Positions 6,254 to 11,262 of a stretch of DNA of 30,301 nucleotides are shown here, in pieces. Source of the DNA: a virus; IMG/VR virus record IMGVR_UViG_3300025872_000209, positions 1 to 30,301 of that record. The stretch is one strand, 5' to 3'. Position 1 is the first letter of the stretch. Each line of letters starts with the position of its first letter. The position numbers and the translations under genes were made by a program. Below the pieces are notes generated by a model. It saw only the letters and a program-made list of their open reading frames with translations. It searched no databases and was not told the origin of the DNA.

Positions 6254-6952
6254 ATGGCTCGCAAGCAGTTTTTTTGTATCGTTGACACTGAGACAACGAT
6301 TCAGGATACCGTCGCCGATTTTGGCGCGGTAATCGTTGACCGTGAGGGTAAGATTTTCACGCAATGTGCGGTTCTGGTTCGCGGTGAATATGGGGATAAA
6401 ACCCTTTTCCATGATAAAGCAAAATCCGATATTTGGGGTTTTGCTGGTTTGCGTAAACGTGAAGCGCAATATGTCGCCATGCTAGATTCTGGCGCGCGTA
6501 TGCTTGCCAGCGTACCGGCAATTAATCGTTGGCTTGCGCTTGCTGTTGGCAAATATAACCCGATTCTCACGGCATATAATCTAAACTTTGATGAGGGTAA
6601 ATGTCGCAATACTGCGATTGACCTTGACCTATTCACGGATCGGTTTTGCCTGTGGCAAGCCGCAATCGGTAATATTTGTGGTTCACGCAAATATCGTCAA
6701 TTCTGTTTAGAGAATCACCTATTTAATCCGCCGACTGACAAGGGTAATATGTCTTTCAAGACTACTGCCGAATCGGTTTGCGGATTTATTCAGGGCGAAT
6801 TTAAGGTTGAACCGCATACCGCGCTTGAGGATGCGCGCGATTTTGAATTGCCCATTCTCACCAGTATCATCAAGCGTAAAGGTTGGCGCGATAATCTCAA
6901 AGCGCATACATGGTACGATTTTCAGGTCAAAAATCATTTTAAGGCGATTTAA
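6254..6952 (+). CDS. DEDD-family 3'-5' exonuclease
   Basis: 232 residues. Exo I motif IVDTETT (D11, E13), Exo II in TAYNLNFDEGK (D113), Exo III HTALEDARDFELP (H188, D193), the DEDDh arrangement of DnaQ/RNase T-like exonucleases acting with two metals. No polymerase domain is attached. It could degrade host or recombination DNA or RNA, or trim tRNA 3' ends; the last fits the tRNA-rich genome but is inference. Good AAAGGGT ribosome site. First of three tightly packed genes with the SemiSWEET and second metallopeptidase. Confidence 0.85.
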   Translation: MARKQFFCIVDTETTIQDTVADFGAVIVDREGKIFTQCAVLVRGEYGDKTLFHDKAKSDIWGFAGLRKREAQYVAMLDSGARMLASVPAINRWLALAVGKYNPILTAYNLNFDEGKCRNTAIDLDLFTDRFCLWQAAIGNICGSRKYRQFCLENHLFNPPTDKGNMSFKTTAESVCGFIQGEFKVEPHTALEDARDFELPILTSIIKRKGWRDNLKAHTWYDFQVKNHFKAI

Positions 6953-6954
6953 TT

Positions 6955-7209
6955 ATGTCGGACGTAATCGGTATTATCGGCTCGATTGCATTCGCAACCT
7001 GTGCAATTCCGCAGGTTGTAGAATGCTACCGTAAAAAATCCGCGGAAGGTTTGTCGTGGATGTTTCTTATTCTGTGGGCAATTGGCGAGATATTTACAAT
7101 CGTTTATATCTGGCCTAATCAAGATTGGATTTTGCTTTCCAATTATTTTTTTAATTCACTCTGCCTTTCAGTTATGCTCTTTTTCAAAATTGAGGATTTA
7201 AGAAAATGA
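6955..7209 (+). CDS. SemiSWEET / PQ-loop transporter
   Basis: 84 residues forming one triple-helix bundle: helix 1 DVIGIIGSIAFATCAIPQVVECY with the PQ pair, the basic loop RKKSAEGLS, helix 2 WMFLILWAIGEIFTIVYIW, helix 3 LLSNYFFNSLCLSVMLFF. Bacterial SemiSWEETs are this size and dimerise into a sugar uniporter. Starts two bases after the exonuclease stop and overlaps the next gene by 4 bases, so it is a real member of the operon. Substrate and benefit to a phage are unknown. Confidence 0.85.
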   Translation: MSDVIGIIGSIAFATCAIPQVVECYRKKSAEGLSWMFLILWAIGEIFTIVYIWPNQDWILLSNYFFNSLCLSVMLFFKIEDLRK

Positions 7210-7550
7210 AGTTTCGCAAATCTGATATTGAACTATTCCAGCGAATTGCGGAAACCGAAATAGAACTTTGCAAACCCGTAGTTTTACGGGTTTGCAAGAC
7301 TATAAATCTCGGAGGTGTTTATTGTGTGGGATTATATGAGGACGAATTTGATTATCACCTCATACAAGTTTCACGCGCGGAAATTTGGAATCCGGTTGAA
7401 TTATTTGCCACGATTGTGCATGAGTATATTCACGCTTGGCAATCGGAGAATGATTTACCATTAAATCATTCTCCGTCAGGTTATTTTGATCGCTGGCGAA
7501 AATATTTCCGGCGATATTATGGCGTTAATATCGCGGGATTTAATAACTAA
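7206..7550 (+). CDS. zinc metallopeptidase, SprT-like, with two hairpin insertions
   Basis: 114 residues with HEYIHAW (residues 72-78, HExxH) preceded by a hydrophobic helix, then H88 in LNHSPSGYFDRW as likely third zinc ligand. Similar layout to the 5021 gene but little identity. Two long perfect inverted repeats lie inside the frame: 7268-7297 (codons about 21-31) and 7444-7475 (codons about 80-90, straddling H88). They keep the frame open. Starts by ATGA overlap with the SemiSWEET and is followed by an intrinsic terminator. Confidence 0.72.
   Translation: MKFRKSDIELFQRIAETEIELCKPVVLRVCKTINLGGVYCVGLYEDEFDYHLIQVSRAEIWNPVELFATIVHEYIHAWQSENDLPLNHSPSGYFDRWRKYFRRYYGVNIAGFNN
7268..7297. repeat. 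13-bp perfect hairpin inside a gene
   Basis: TTGCAAACCCGTA / TACGGGTTTGCAA with a GTTT loop, in the coding sequence of the metallopeptidase. Confidence 0.85.
7444..7475. repeat. 14-bp perfect hairpin inside a gene
   Basis: CGGAGAATGATTTA / TAAATCATTCTCCG with a CCAT loop, in the coding sequence of the metallopeptidase just after HExxH. Confidence 0.85.
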
Positions 7551-7553
7551 ATA

Positions 7554-7578
7554 AAAACCCCTTACGGGGTTTTATTTT
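7554..7578 (+). terminator. intrinsic terminator of 6254-7550 operon
   Basis: AACCCC TTAC GGGGTT followed by TTATTTT; flanking A and T runs make it usable in both directions. Confidence 0.75.
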
Positions 7579-7588
7579 GCCAGGCCTA

Positions 7589-7633
7589 TGTGATGTTATA
7601 ACATCACACGGGTGTGATGTTATAACATCACAC
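7589..7633. repeat. tandem GTTATAAC palindromes
   Basis: Two perfect copies of TGTGATGTTATAACATCACA, centres 24 bp apart, identical to the core of 3245-3270. Operator-like spacing, directly before cap D and the HTH paralogue at 7827. Confidence 0.75.
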
Positions 7634-7639
7634 TTTGCT

Positions 7640-7677
7640 GGCGCCAAATTTTATCATATAAAATTTGCCCGTGTCAA
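7640..7677 (-). promoter_or_regulatory. antisense promoter cap D
   Basis: Minus strand TTGACA (7672-7677), 18-bp spacer, TAAAAT (7648-7653), GGCGCC (7640-7645). Faces the 6254-7550 operon. The following bases (7695-7735) repeat the block GTCGATTAAAAAATACAAT also present at 4957-4975. Confidence 0.6.
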
Positions 7678-7826
7678 GGGTTTTCTACAAAATATTTTTC
7701 TATCGGGGTCGCCTAGTCGATTAAAAAATACAATGGCTCGCCCAGGGCGCAAGGCTGAGTTTTCGTGTAGAATCTTTTCTGTGGCGGGTGCATGGGGCGC
7801 TTGCCCGAAACTGAAAGGGTAGCAAA

Positions 7827-8153
7827 ATGGCAGAAAAAGCCGTGAACTACACTCCCGAGCAAACCGCGAAGGTTGTCGCGGATTATCTCGCGGGTGTTAC
7901 CGTGGAAAGCATTGCCGAAAATCTCGGCAAATCGGTTCGCTCGATTGTGGCGAAATTGTCGCGTGAGGGTGTTTACCAGAAAAAGGTTTATACCACAAAA
8001 ACGGGTGAACCCGTTCAGAAAAAGGATATGACTGCGGATGCTATCGGTCGAATCCTGAACCTGAGCGAAGCCGATACCGACTCGCTCACCAAAGCGAACA
8101 AGCGCGCTTTGAAAGCGATTTTTGATGCGCTTGCCAATTCCAAGCCTATCTAA
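7827..8153 (+). CDS. HTH-like putative DNA-binding protein, paralogue 2 of 4
   Basis: 108 residues, AAAGGGT ribosome site. Very close to paralogue 1 throughout (shared GKSVRSIVAKLSREGVYQKK, YTTKTGE, SLTKANKRALKAI), including the Lys-rich linker and second helical unit, which suggests recent duplication together with its intergenic module. A weak TAGAAT at 7768-7773 may be the -10 of its promoter; I see no good -35. Confidence 0.8.
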   Translation: MAEKAVNYTPEQTAKVVADYLAGVTVESIAENLGKSVRSIVAKLSREGVYQKKVYTTKTGEPVQKKDMTADAIGRILNLSEADTDSLTKANKRALKAIFDALANSKPI

Positions 8154-8172
8154 CTAGGCAAGGATTGTGCCA

Positions 8173-8201
8173 GCCCCGACTCCGGTCGGGGCTTTTTTTT
8201 T
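8173..8201 (+). terminator. strong intrinsic terminator
   Basis: GCCCCGAC TCCG GTCGGGGC followed by nine T. Confidence 0.92.
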
Positions 8202-8213
8202 GCCCCGGCCCAG

Positions 8214-8251
8214 CCTGGCACAGTTCTTGCTAAGGCAAAAAGTGTGCCAGG
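8214..8251. repeat. 9-bp hairpin of the intergenic module
   Basis: CCTGGCACA / TGTGCCAGG with a 20-base loop, at the same place before GGCGCC as the other module hairpins. Confidence 0.55.
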
Positions 8252-8255
8252 CGCT

Positions 8256-8292
8256 GGCGCCGATTTTATCATATAAAATCGGCCCGTGTCAA
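8256..8292 (-). promoter_or_regulatory. antisense promoter cap E
   Basis: Minus strand TTGACA (8287-8292), 18-bp spacer, TAAAAT (8263-8268), GGCGCC (8256-8261). Stem arms CCGATTTTAT/ATAAAATCGG again vary in a compensated way. Faces the 7827 gene. Confidence 0.6.
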
Positions 8293-8298
8293 GCGCAG

Positions 8299-8317
8299 AA
8301 TTGTAACAATTTGTAAC
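8299..8317. repeat. TTGTAACAA direct-repeat pair
   Basis: AATTGTAACAATTTGTAAC, identical to the core of 4140-4160. Confidence 0.6.
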
Positions 8318-8337
8318 CGTGGCTTTTTCGCCACAAA

Positions 8338-8418
8338 GCAAGATTCGTGCCAGGCCTAGATGAGAATGATTCTCATTCGCACCAAGCAAAATTCGTGCCA
8401 CTAGCAAGATTCGTGCCA
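8338..8418. repeat. three 15-bp direct repeats
   Basis: GCAAGATTCGTGCCA at 8338-8352 and 8404-8418, and GCAAAATTCGTGCCA at 8386-8400. Part of the 576-base gene-free stretch 8154-8729, which also holds cap E, a Fur-box-like palindrome, tandem repeats and two promoters. Confidence 0.8.
8360..8376. promoter_or_regulatory. Fur-box-like palindrome
   Basis: ATGAGAAT G ATTCTCAT, an 8-1-8 palindrome containing TGAGAATGATTCTCA, which closely follows the 7-1-7 Fur operator (TGATAATNATTATCA, with G/C variants common in proteobacteria). It lies between two of the 15-bp direct repeats. Confidence 0.5.
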
Positions 8419-8427
8419 GCCTAGCGA

Positions 8428-8503
8428 AGTGAGCACTTACTAACCCCACCAAGTTAGTGAGCACTTACTAACCCCACCAAGTTAGTGAGTGCTTACTAAC
8501 CTC
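8428..8503. repeat. 28-bp tandem repeat, 2.7 copies
   Basis: Unit AGTGAGCACTTACTAACCCC plus ACCAAGTT at 8428-8455, exact at 8456-8483, then a partial copy at 8484-8503 with two changes. Each unit contains an inverted TTACTAAC/GTTAGT pair. Confidence 0.85.
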
Positions 8504-8514
8504 CAGGGGAGGTT

Positions 8515-8589
8515 GCGCCAGTGCAAAACCTTGTCAAGTGCAAAATCTTGCGCGTGCGCCAGTGCAAAACCTTCAAGTGCAAAATCTTG
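8515..8589. repeat. duplicated GCGCCAGTGCAAAACCTT block
   Basis: Two copies (8515-8550, 8556-8589) of GCGCCAGTGCAAAACCTT plus CAAGTGCAAAATCTTG, the first with two extra bases in the middle. Confidence 0.75.
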
Positions 8590-8592
8590 GGG

Positions 8593-8621
8593 TTGCCTGT
8601 GAGTGCTAAACCTTGTATAAT
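8593..8621 (+). promoter_or_regulatory. upstream tandem promoter for 8730
   Basis: TTGCCT, 17 bp, TATAAT followed by ATTTATATTGA. Confidence 0.7.
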
Positions 8622-8672
8622 ATTTATATTGAGTCAGTGATCAAGGCGTCCAAAACCAGAAAAAATCCTGAC

Positions 8673-8701
8673 TTGATTCTCAAGCCTAATCCCTGTATAA
8701 T
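8673..8701 (+). promoter_or_regulatory. downstream tandem promoter for 8730
   Basis: TTGATT, 17 bp, TATAAT followed by the same ATTTATATTGA as the promoter 80 bases upstream. Only the ATG at 8730 follows both promoters and has AAGGAAACCC before it, which fixes the start. Confidence 0.7.
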
Positions 8702-8729
8702 ATTTATATTGATTGATAAGGAAACCCAA

Positions 8730-9038
8730 ATGACTGACAAAGTAATGAACTATACCCCTGAACAAGTTCAGGAACTGGTCCAGAAGTATCAGCAAGGCGT
8801 CTCTGTGGAGCAACTGGCTGAAACTCTTGGTAAGAGTGTGCGTAGTGTGGTTGCTAAGCTGAGCCGCGAGGGTGTGTACGTAGCGAAGACCCGGACTACA
8901 CAGGCGGCCCGTGTTACCAAAGCTGAGCTGGTCGAGCGCATTGCTCGTGTGTGTGATCGGAATAGTGAACAGTTTGAATCGCTGGAAAAAGCAAATCAGG
9001 ATGTTTTGACCCGCCTGGTCGAAGTGCTCAAAGCCTGA
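8730..9038 (+). CDS. HTH-like putative DNA-binding protein, paralogue 3 of 4
   Basis: 102 residues. NYTPEQVQELVQKYQQGVSV, then EQLAETLGKSVRSVVAKLSREGVYVAK keeps the conserved recognition-helix block. The C-terminal unit (ELVERIARVCDRN...SLEKANQDVLTRLVEVL) is more diverged than in paralogues 1 and 2. It alone among the plus-strand copies has two tandem TATAATATT promoters and sits right after the iteron-like repeats, so it could be the autoregulated master copy (inference). Confidence 0.8.
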   Translation: MTDKVMNYTPEQVQELVQKYQQGVSVEQLAETLGKSVRSVVAKLSREGVYVAKTRTTQAARVTKAELVERIARVCDRNSEQFESLEKANQDVLTRLVEVLKA

Positions 9039-9064
9039 TCCCCGGGGGCTGCAAAAATTTACTC

Positions 9065-9093
9065 TTGCAGCCCCTACTCAAACAGTGTATAAT
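9065..9093 (+). promoter_or_regulatory. promoter of hammerhead RNA
   Basis: TTGCAG, 17-bp spacer, TATAATATTATTA. The expected start, about base 9100, is exactly where the 12-bp outer helix of the RNA begins. The -35 is also the right arm of a GGGGCTGCAA/TTGCAGCCCC hairpin (9046-9074) after the preceding gene. Confidence 0.8.
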
Positions 9094-9391
9094 ATTATTA
9101 TAGTTTGGGAAATGCGATAAAGCGCACAAACAGAGTCCACTTAGCCAACTACAAGTGTCGATAACCTAAGTACGAGACTCAAGTTTGATTCCCAAACTAT
9201 CACACTTCAGAAAGGCAGCAGTTAGTTACTGCTAGCAGACAGCACCTAGTGCATACAGTTTTACGTAGTCTGGCTCTGACGGGTCCCTAATGTCTCAGTA
9301 CCTAGAATCAGTAAATTCGGGGAACGCACTCACGGGAATCAACCAGACCCTAAACTGTAGCAAATGGTCCAGTCGTTGCTGCCCTTCCCCT

Positions 9392-9478
9392 ATTCCTCTG
9401 ATGAGCTCACCAAGAGCGAAACCCAAACCCGAAAACTGGTGCCCCATGCCCAGCAGACTACGGTTTAGGGTCAGGAAT
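9392..9478 (+). ncRNA. type I hammerhead ribozyme
   Basis: Stem I ATTCCT (9392-9397) with AGGAAT (9473-9478). Core CUGAUGA (9398-9404). Stem II GCTC/GAGC (9405-9408 with 9414-9417) around ACCAA. Core GAA (9418-9420). Stem III ACCC then AAACC (9421-9429) with GGTTT, bulged A, GGGT (9462-9471). Cleavage is expected after C9472 in GGGUC/A. Every invariant core base is present. The ends lie in stem I, hence type I. It sits 10 bases before the terminator stem, so cleavage would remove the terminator hairpin. Confidence 0.88.
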
Positions 9479-9482
9479 TTAG

Positions 9483-9511
9483 CCCGCCAGTGCAAGCTGG
9501 TGGGTTTTTTT
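9483..9511 (+). terminator. intrinsic terminator of hammerhead RNA
   Basis: CCCGCCAG TGCAAG CTGGTGGG followed by seven T. Confidence 0.92.
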
Positions 9512-9522
9512 ATTTGGGGTAG

Positions 9523-9561
9523 GGCGCCAATATTATACAGTGCTAAACCTTTATGTGTCAA
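9523..9561 (-). promoter_or_regulatory. antisense promoter cap F
   Basis: Minus strand TTGACA (9556-9561), 18-bp spacer, TATAAT (9532-9537), GGCGCC (9523-9528). It lacks the AT palindrome of caps A-E but keeps promoter spacing and GGCGCC, so the promoter rather than the palindrome is what is conserved. Faces the hammerhead RNA. Confidence 0.65.
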
Positions 9562-9623
9562 GACTAAAATTATGGGTGTTTGACCCTAAGCCAGAGCAAG
9601 TCTCACAGTTTGCGCGACCAAAA

Positions 9624-9662
9624 CAAAAACCCCCAAGGCTTCCACAGCTTTGGGGGTTTTTT
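9624..9662. terminator. bidirectional terminator between convergent units
   Basis: CCCCCAAGGCT / AGCTTTGGGGG hairpin with A5 on the left and T6 on the right. It ends the minus-strand chain from 17.8 kb and insulates the plus-strand region. Confidence 0.88.
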
Positions 9663-9676
9663 CTGGTTATTACGAT

Positions 9677-9988
9677 TTAGGGTCGGTTATTCTTAGATAA
9701 TTCCCGTTCTATGACCTCAAGTACACCTTTATTGACCTTTTCCAGACTTTCTAGGAGTTCAAGGTTCATATTCAGCAGTTTTGCGATCCGTTCTATGTAT
9801 TCTGACTTCTTAACCGGTACCTCACCGCGTTTGTTTAGGTACTGTTTTTTCTGGTACACCTCGAGCGAGCTGAGCTTGGCAATTATGCTCCTGGTTGGCA
9901 CTTGGAGCTCCTGAGCCAGCACGTCCACCGAAACACCTTCTCGGTACCTTTGCACTAGACGGTCAGTGATTTCTTTAGTATATTTCAT
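9677..9988 (-). CDS. HTH-like putative DNA-binding protein, paralogue 4 of 4
   Basis: 103 residues from the ATG at 9986-9988. The longer frame to 10051 would lie inside the upstream gene. YTKEITDRLVQRYREGVSV, then LAQELQVPTRSIIAKLSSLEVYQKKQY keeps the pattern of the other three copies, and GEVPVKKSEY...SLEKVNKGVLEVI matches their C-terminal unit. It is the only copy on the minus strand. No Shine-Dalgarno is visible; it starts 4 bases after the stop of the 9993 gene and is probably coupled to it. Confidence 0.75.
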   Translation of the reverse strand: MKYTKEITDRLVQRYREGVSVDVLAQELQVPTRSIIAKLSSLEVYQKKQYLNKRGEVPVKKSEYIERIAKLLNMNLELLESLEKVNKGVLEVIERELSKNNRP

Positions 9989-9992
9989 GTTG

Positions 9993-10775
9993 TTAGTCGT
10001 CCCATGGCATATCTGCGACTTTAACGTGTTTTGGACCCTCAGTCGCCACAACCGAAAAAATCTCGTCGGGTAGGAGCGGCGGGGGCATGTGATCCCACTG
10101 CCAGGGGTCTAGGATTAAGTATTGTGTTCGTAGCTGTGGATGGCAAACCCAAATTTGTGTCAACATTGTGACCGCCAGACGAGGAATCTCACGCCATATA
10201 GTGGGCAGACCAGTGAGCTGCCAAGTTGTAAGTGCACTTTTATACTGACCCTGCTTTTGTCCAGTTTTGTATAAGAGTCCTTGCTGGCGAATTTCGATTA
10301 ACTCATCCGACCCTAAATCGCGGAAGTGTGGGTTATTAGTAGCCCACAGCAAACACTCGTATAGTTCCTTGGAGATCACACGATCTAGGCCCTCTAAGGG
10401 CCATTTGTGGTATGGAACACCACGATCTCGACGTTGTGCGAAGAGGATAGTAGGAGCTAGACTACTCCAGTTGACAGAGCTGGGATGGCTTTGACGTTTG
10501 ACGAGGTGGCTGCGATTTACTCGATTAACTAGCCTCCATAGCCCCAGATCCCAATCGCTGCAAATATTGATACGGAGGGTTTTGGGAATGTCTACCCTGC
10601 CGTGGTCGTCTAGAATAAGATTCCAGCGATTATAGTGTGCTAGAATTTGAGGCCACAGCCACTCCTCTTTGCTTTGAAGTTGTTGTTCAGCAACCCAAAT
10701 TTCAAGCAGCTTAGGGTCGACCTGATTAGCAATTTCATTGAGTGGAATTGCTTCCAGCTTATTTAGTTTTTGCAT
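9993..10775 (-). CDS. hypothetical protein (260 aa)
   Basis: Trp-rich and soluble: LLEIWVAEQQLQSKEEWLWP, RINICSDWDLGLWRLVNRVNR, HKWPLEGLDRVISKELYECL, LDPWQWDHMPPPLLPDEIF. No family recognised. No clear ribosome site before its ATG; the region upstream (10776-11067) has no gene but a strong promoter and a structured RNA, so expression may depend on read-through of that element. Codon use resembles the rest of the minus-strand chain. Confidence 0.75.
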   Translation of the reverse strand: MQKLNKLEAIPLNEIANQVDPKLLEIWVAEQQLQSKEEWLWPQILAHYNRWNLILDDHGRVDIPKTLRINICSDWDLGLWRLVNRVNRSHLVKRQSHPSSVNWSSLAPTILFAQRRDRGVPYHKWPLEGLDRVISKELYECLLWATNNPHFRDLGSDELIEIRQQGLLYKTGQKQGQYKSALTTWQLTGLPTIWREIPRLAVTMLTQIWVCHPQLRTQYLILDPWQWDHMPPPLLPDEIFSVVATEGPKHVKVADMPWDD

Positions 10776-10839
10776 TGAGTTTTAGCGTAAAAATTGGGGG
10801 TATAAAAAATTTATTATAATTCTTTTAAAAGAAAACAAT

Positions 10840-11008
10840 TACCCAACTTATTAAGTTGGTAGTGATTAACACCTCTAGTTCTTACAACAACTGCACTAGG
10901 CTTGCTGGTACTCAGGGGCCCTCGCGAAACGTCGCCTGGTCCTGCACAGCTTGGTGCAGTTGTTTTAAACTAGGGTTTAATCACCAATTGTTTAATCTCT
11001 TTAGATAT
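10840..11008 (-). ncRNA. structured RNA or leader with two competing folds
   Basis: Transcribed leftwards from the promoter at 11015-11043. Closing helices (plus coordinates): GTGATTAA 10862-10869 with TTAATCAC 10977-10984; CTAGTT 10875-10880 with AACTAG 10968-10973; ACAACTGCAC 10887-10896 with GTGCAGTTGT 10954-10963. Inside is GCGA/TCGC. In the RNA, CTGCAC can also pair locally with GUGCAG across a 6-base loop, which excludes the long-range helix. A CCAACTT/AAGTTGG stem (10842-10859) with T-rich sequence follows. Either a ~170-nt small RNA or a regulated leader of the 9993-9677 genes. Confidence 0.65.
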
Positions 11009-11014
11009 AACAAT

Positions 11015-11043
11015 ATTATATCATACTTTTTTAGTGTTTGCAA
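11015..11043 (-). promoter_or_regulatory. promoter of 10840-11008 RNA
   Basis: Minus strand TTGCAA (11038-11043), 17 bp, TATAATATTGTTAT. Expected start about 11008. Confidence 0.75.
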
Positions 11044-11067
11044 GCGTAAATTTAGTTGAGGTAGTAG

Positions 11068-11262
11068 TTAATTGTCGTGTTCCACACGCACATAGCAATC
11101 TGTGTATAGTGGAGTACTGGTAAATACGTAGACTTCTTTGTGGGGAAATAGTTGGTTAAAGTATAGCCTAACCTGTTCAGGGTTGATTGGTTCGTGGTTT
11201 AGGTTCTTGACCCACCAAGTGTTGTGGTTAAGGACTTCGATGAATTGTGGAGGATTAGTCAT
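11068..11262 (-). CDS. hypothetical protein (64 aa)
   Basis: MTNPPQFIEVLNHNTWWVKNL... ending YTDCYVRVEHDN. Start taken at 11262 by ATGACTAA overlap with the upstream stop. No family recognised; last gene of the 12.8-11.0 kb chain. Confidence 0.65.
   Translation of the reverse strand: MTNPPQFIEVLNHNTWWVKNLNHEPINPEQVRLYFNQLFPHKEVYVFTSTPLYTDCYVRVEHDN

Larger units (their letters stand above)
9100..9511 (+). ncRNA. large structured RNA of unknown family with 3' hammerhead
   Basis: It has its own promoter and terminator and no convincing reading frame. The 5' domain is closed by ATAGTTTGGGAA (9100-9111) with TTCCCAAACTAT (9189-9200) and holds TGCG/CGCA (9113-9126), CAAAC/GTTTG (9127-9131 with 9183-9187), GAGTC/GACTC (9133-9137 with 9176-9180) and CACTT/AAGTG (9138-9157). 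A second domain has AGCAGT/ACTGCT, TACAGTTT/AAACTGTA plus GTCTGG/CCAGAC, and GGCAGCA pairing with TGCTGCC near 9380. The hammerhead (9392-9478) would cut after 9472, leaving a ~373-nt RNA. I cannot match it to a known family; helices were found by eye. Confidence 0.8.

Noticed and set aside
7577-7822. 81-residue frame starting MPGLCDVITSHGCDVITSH
   Set aside because: It is a translation of the tandem palindromes and cap D; no ribosome site and repeat-derived.
8428-8503. CRISPR-like array
   Set aside because: The 28-bp units are directly adjacent with no spacers, there are fewer than three copies, and no cas genes are in the window.
9100-9200. Group I intron or RNase P RNA identity for the 5' domain of the hammerhead RNA
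   Set aside because: The conserved P7/P3 or CR elements of those RNAs are not present in order.
9290-9583. Possible 97-residue protein on the plus strand inside the hammerhead RNA
   Set aside because: No ribosome site; the frame runs through the ribozyme core and the terminator, and the RNA pairing explains the sequence better.
10856-11059. 67-residue frame on the plus strand
   Set aside because: No ribosome site; it covers the paired arms of the minus-strand structured RNA.
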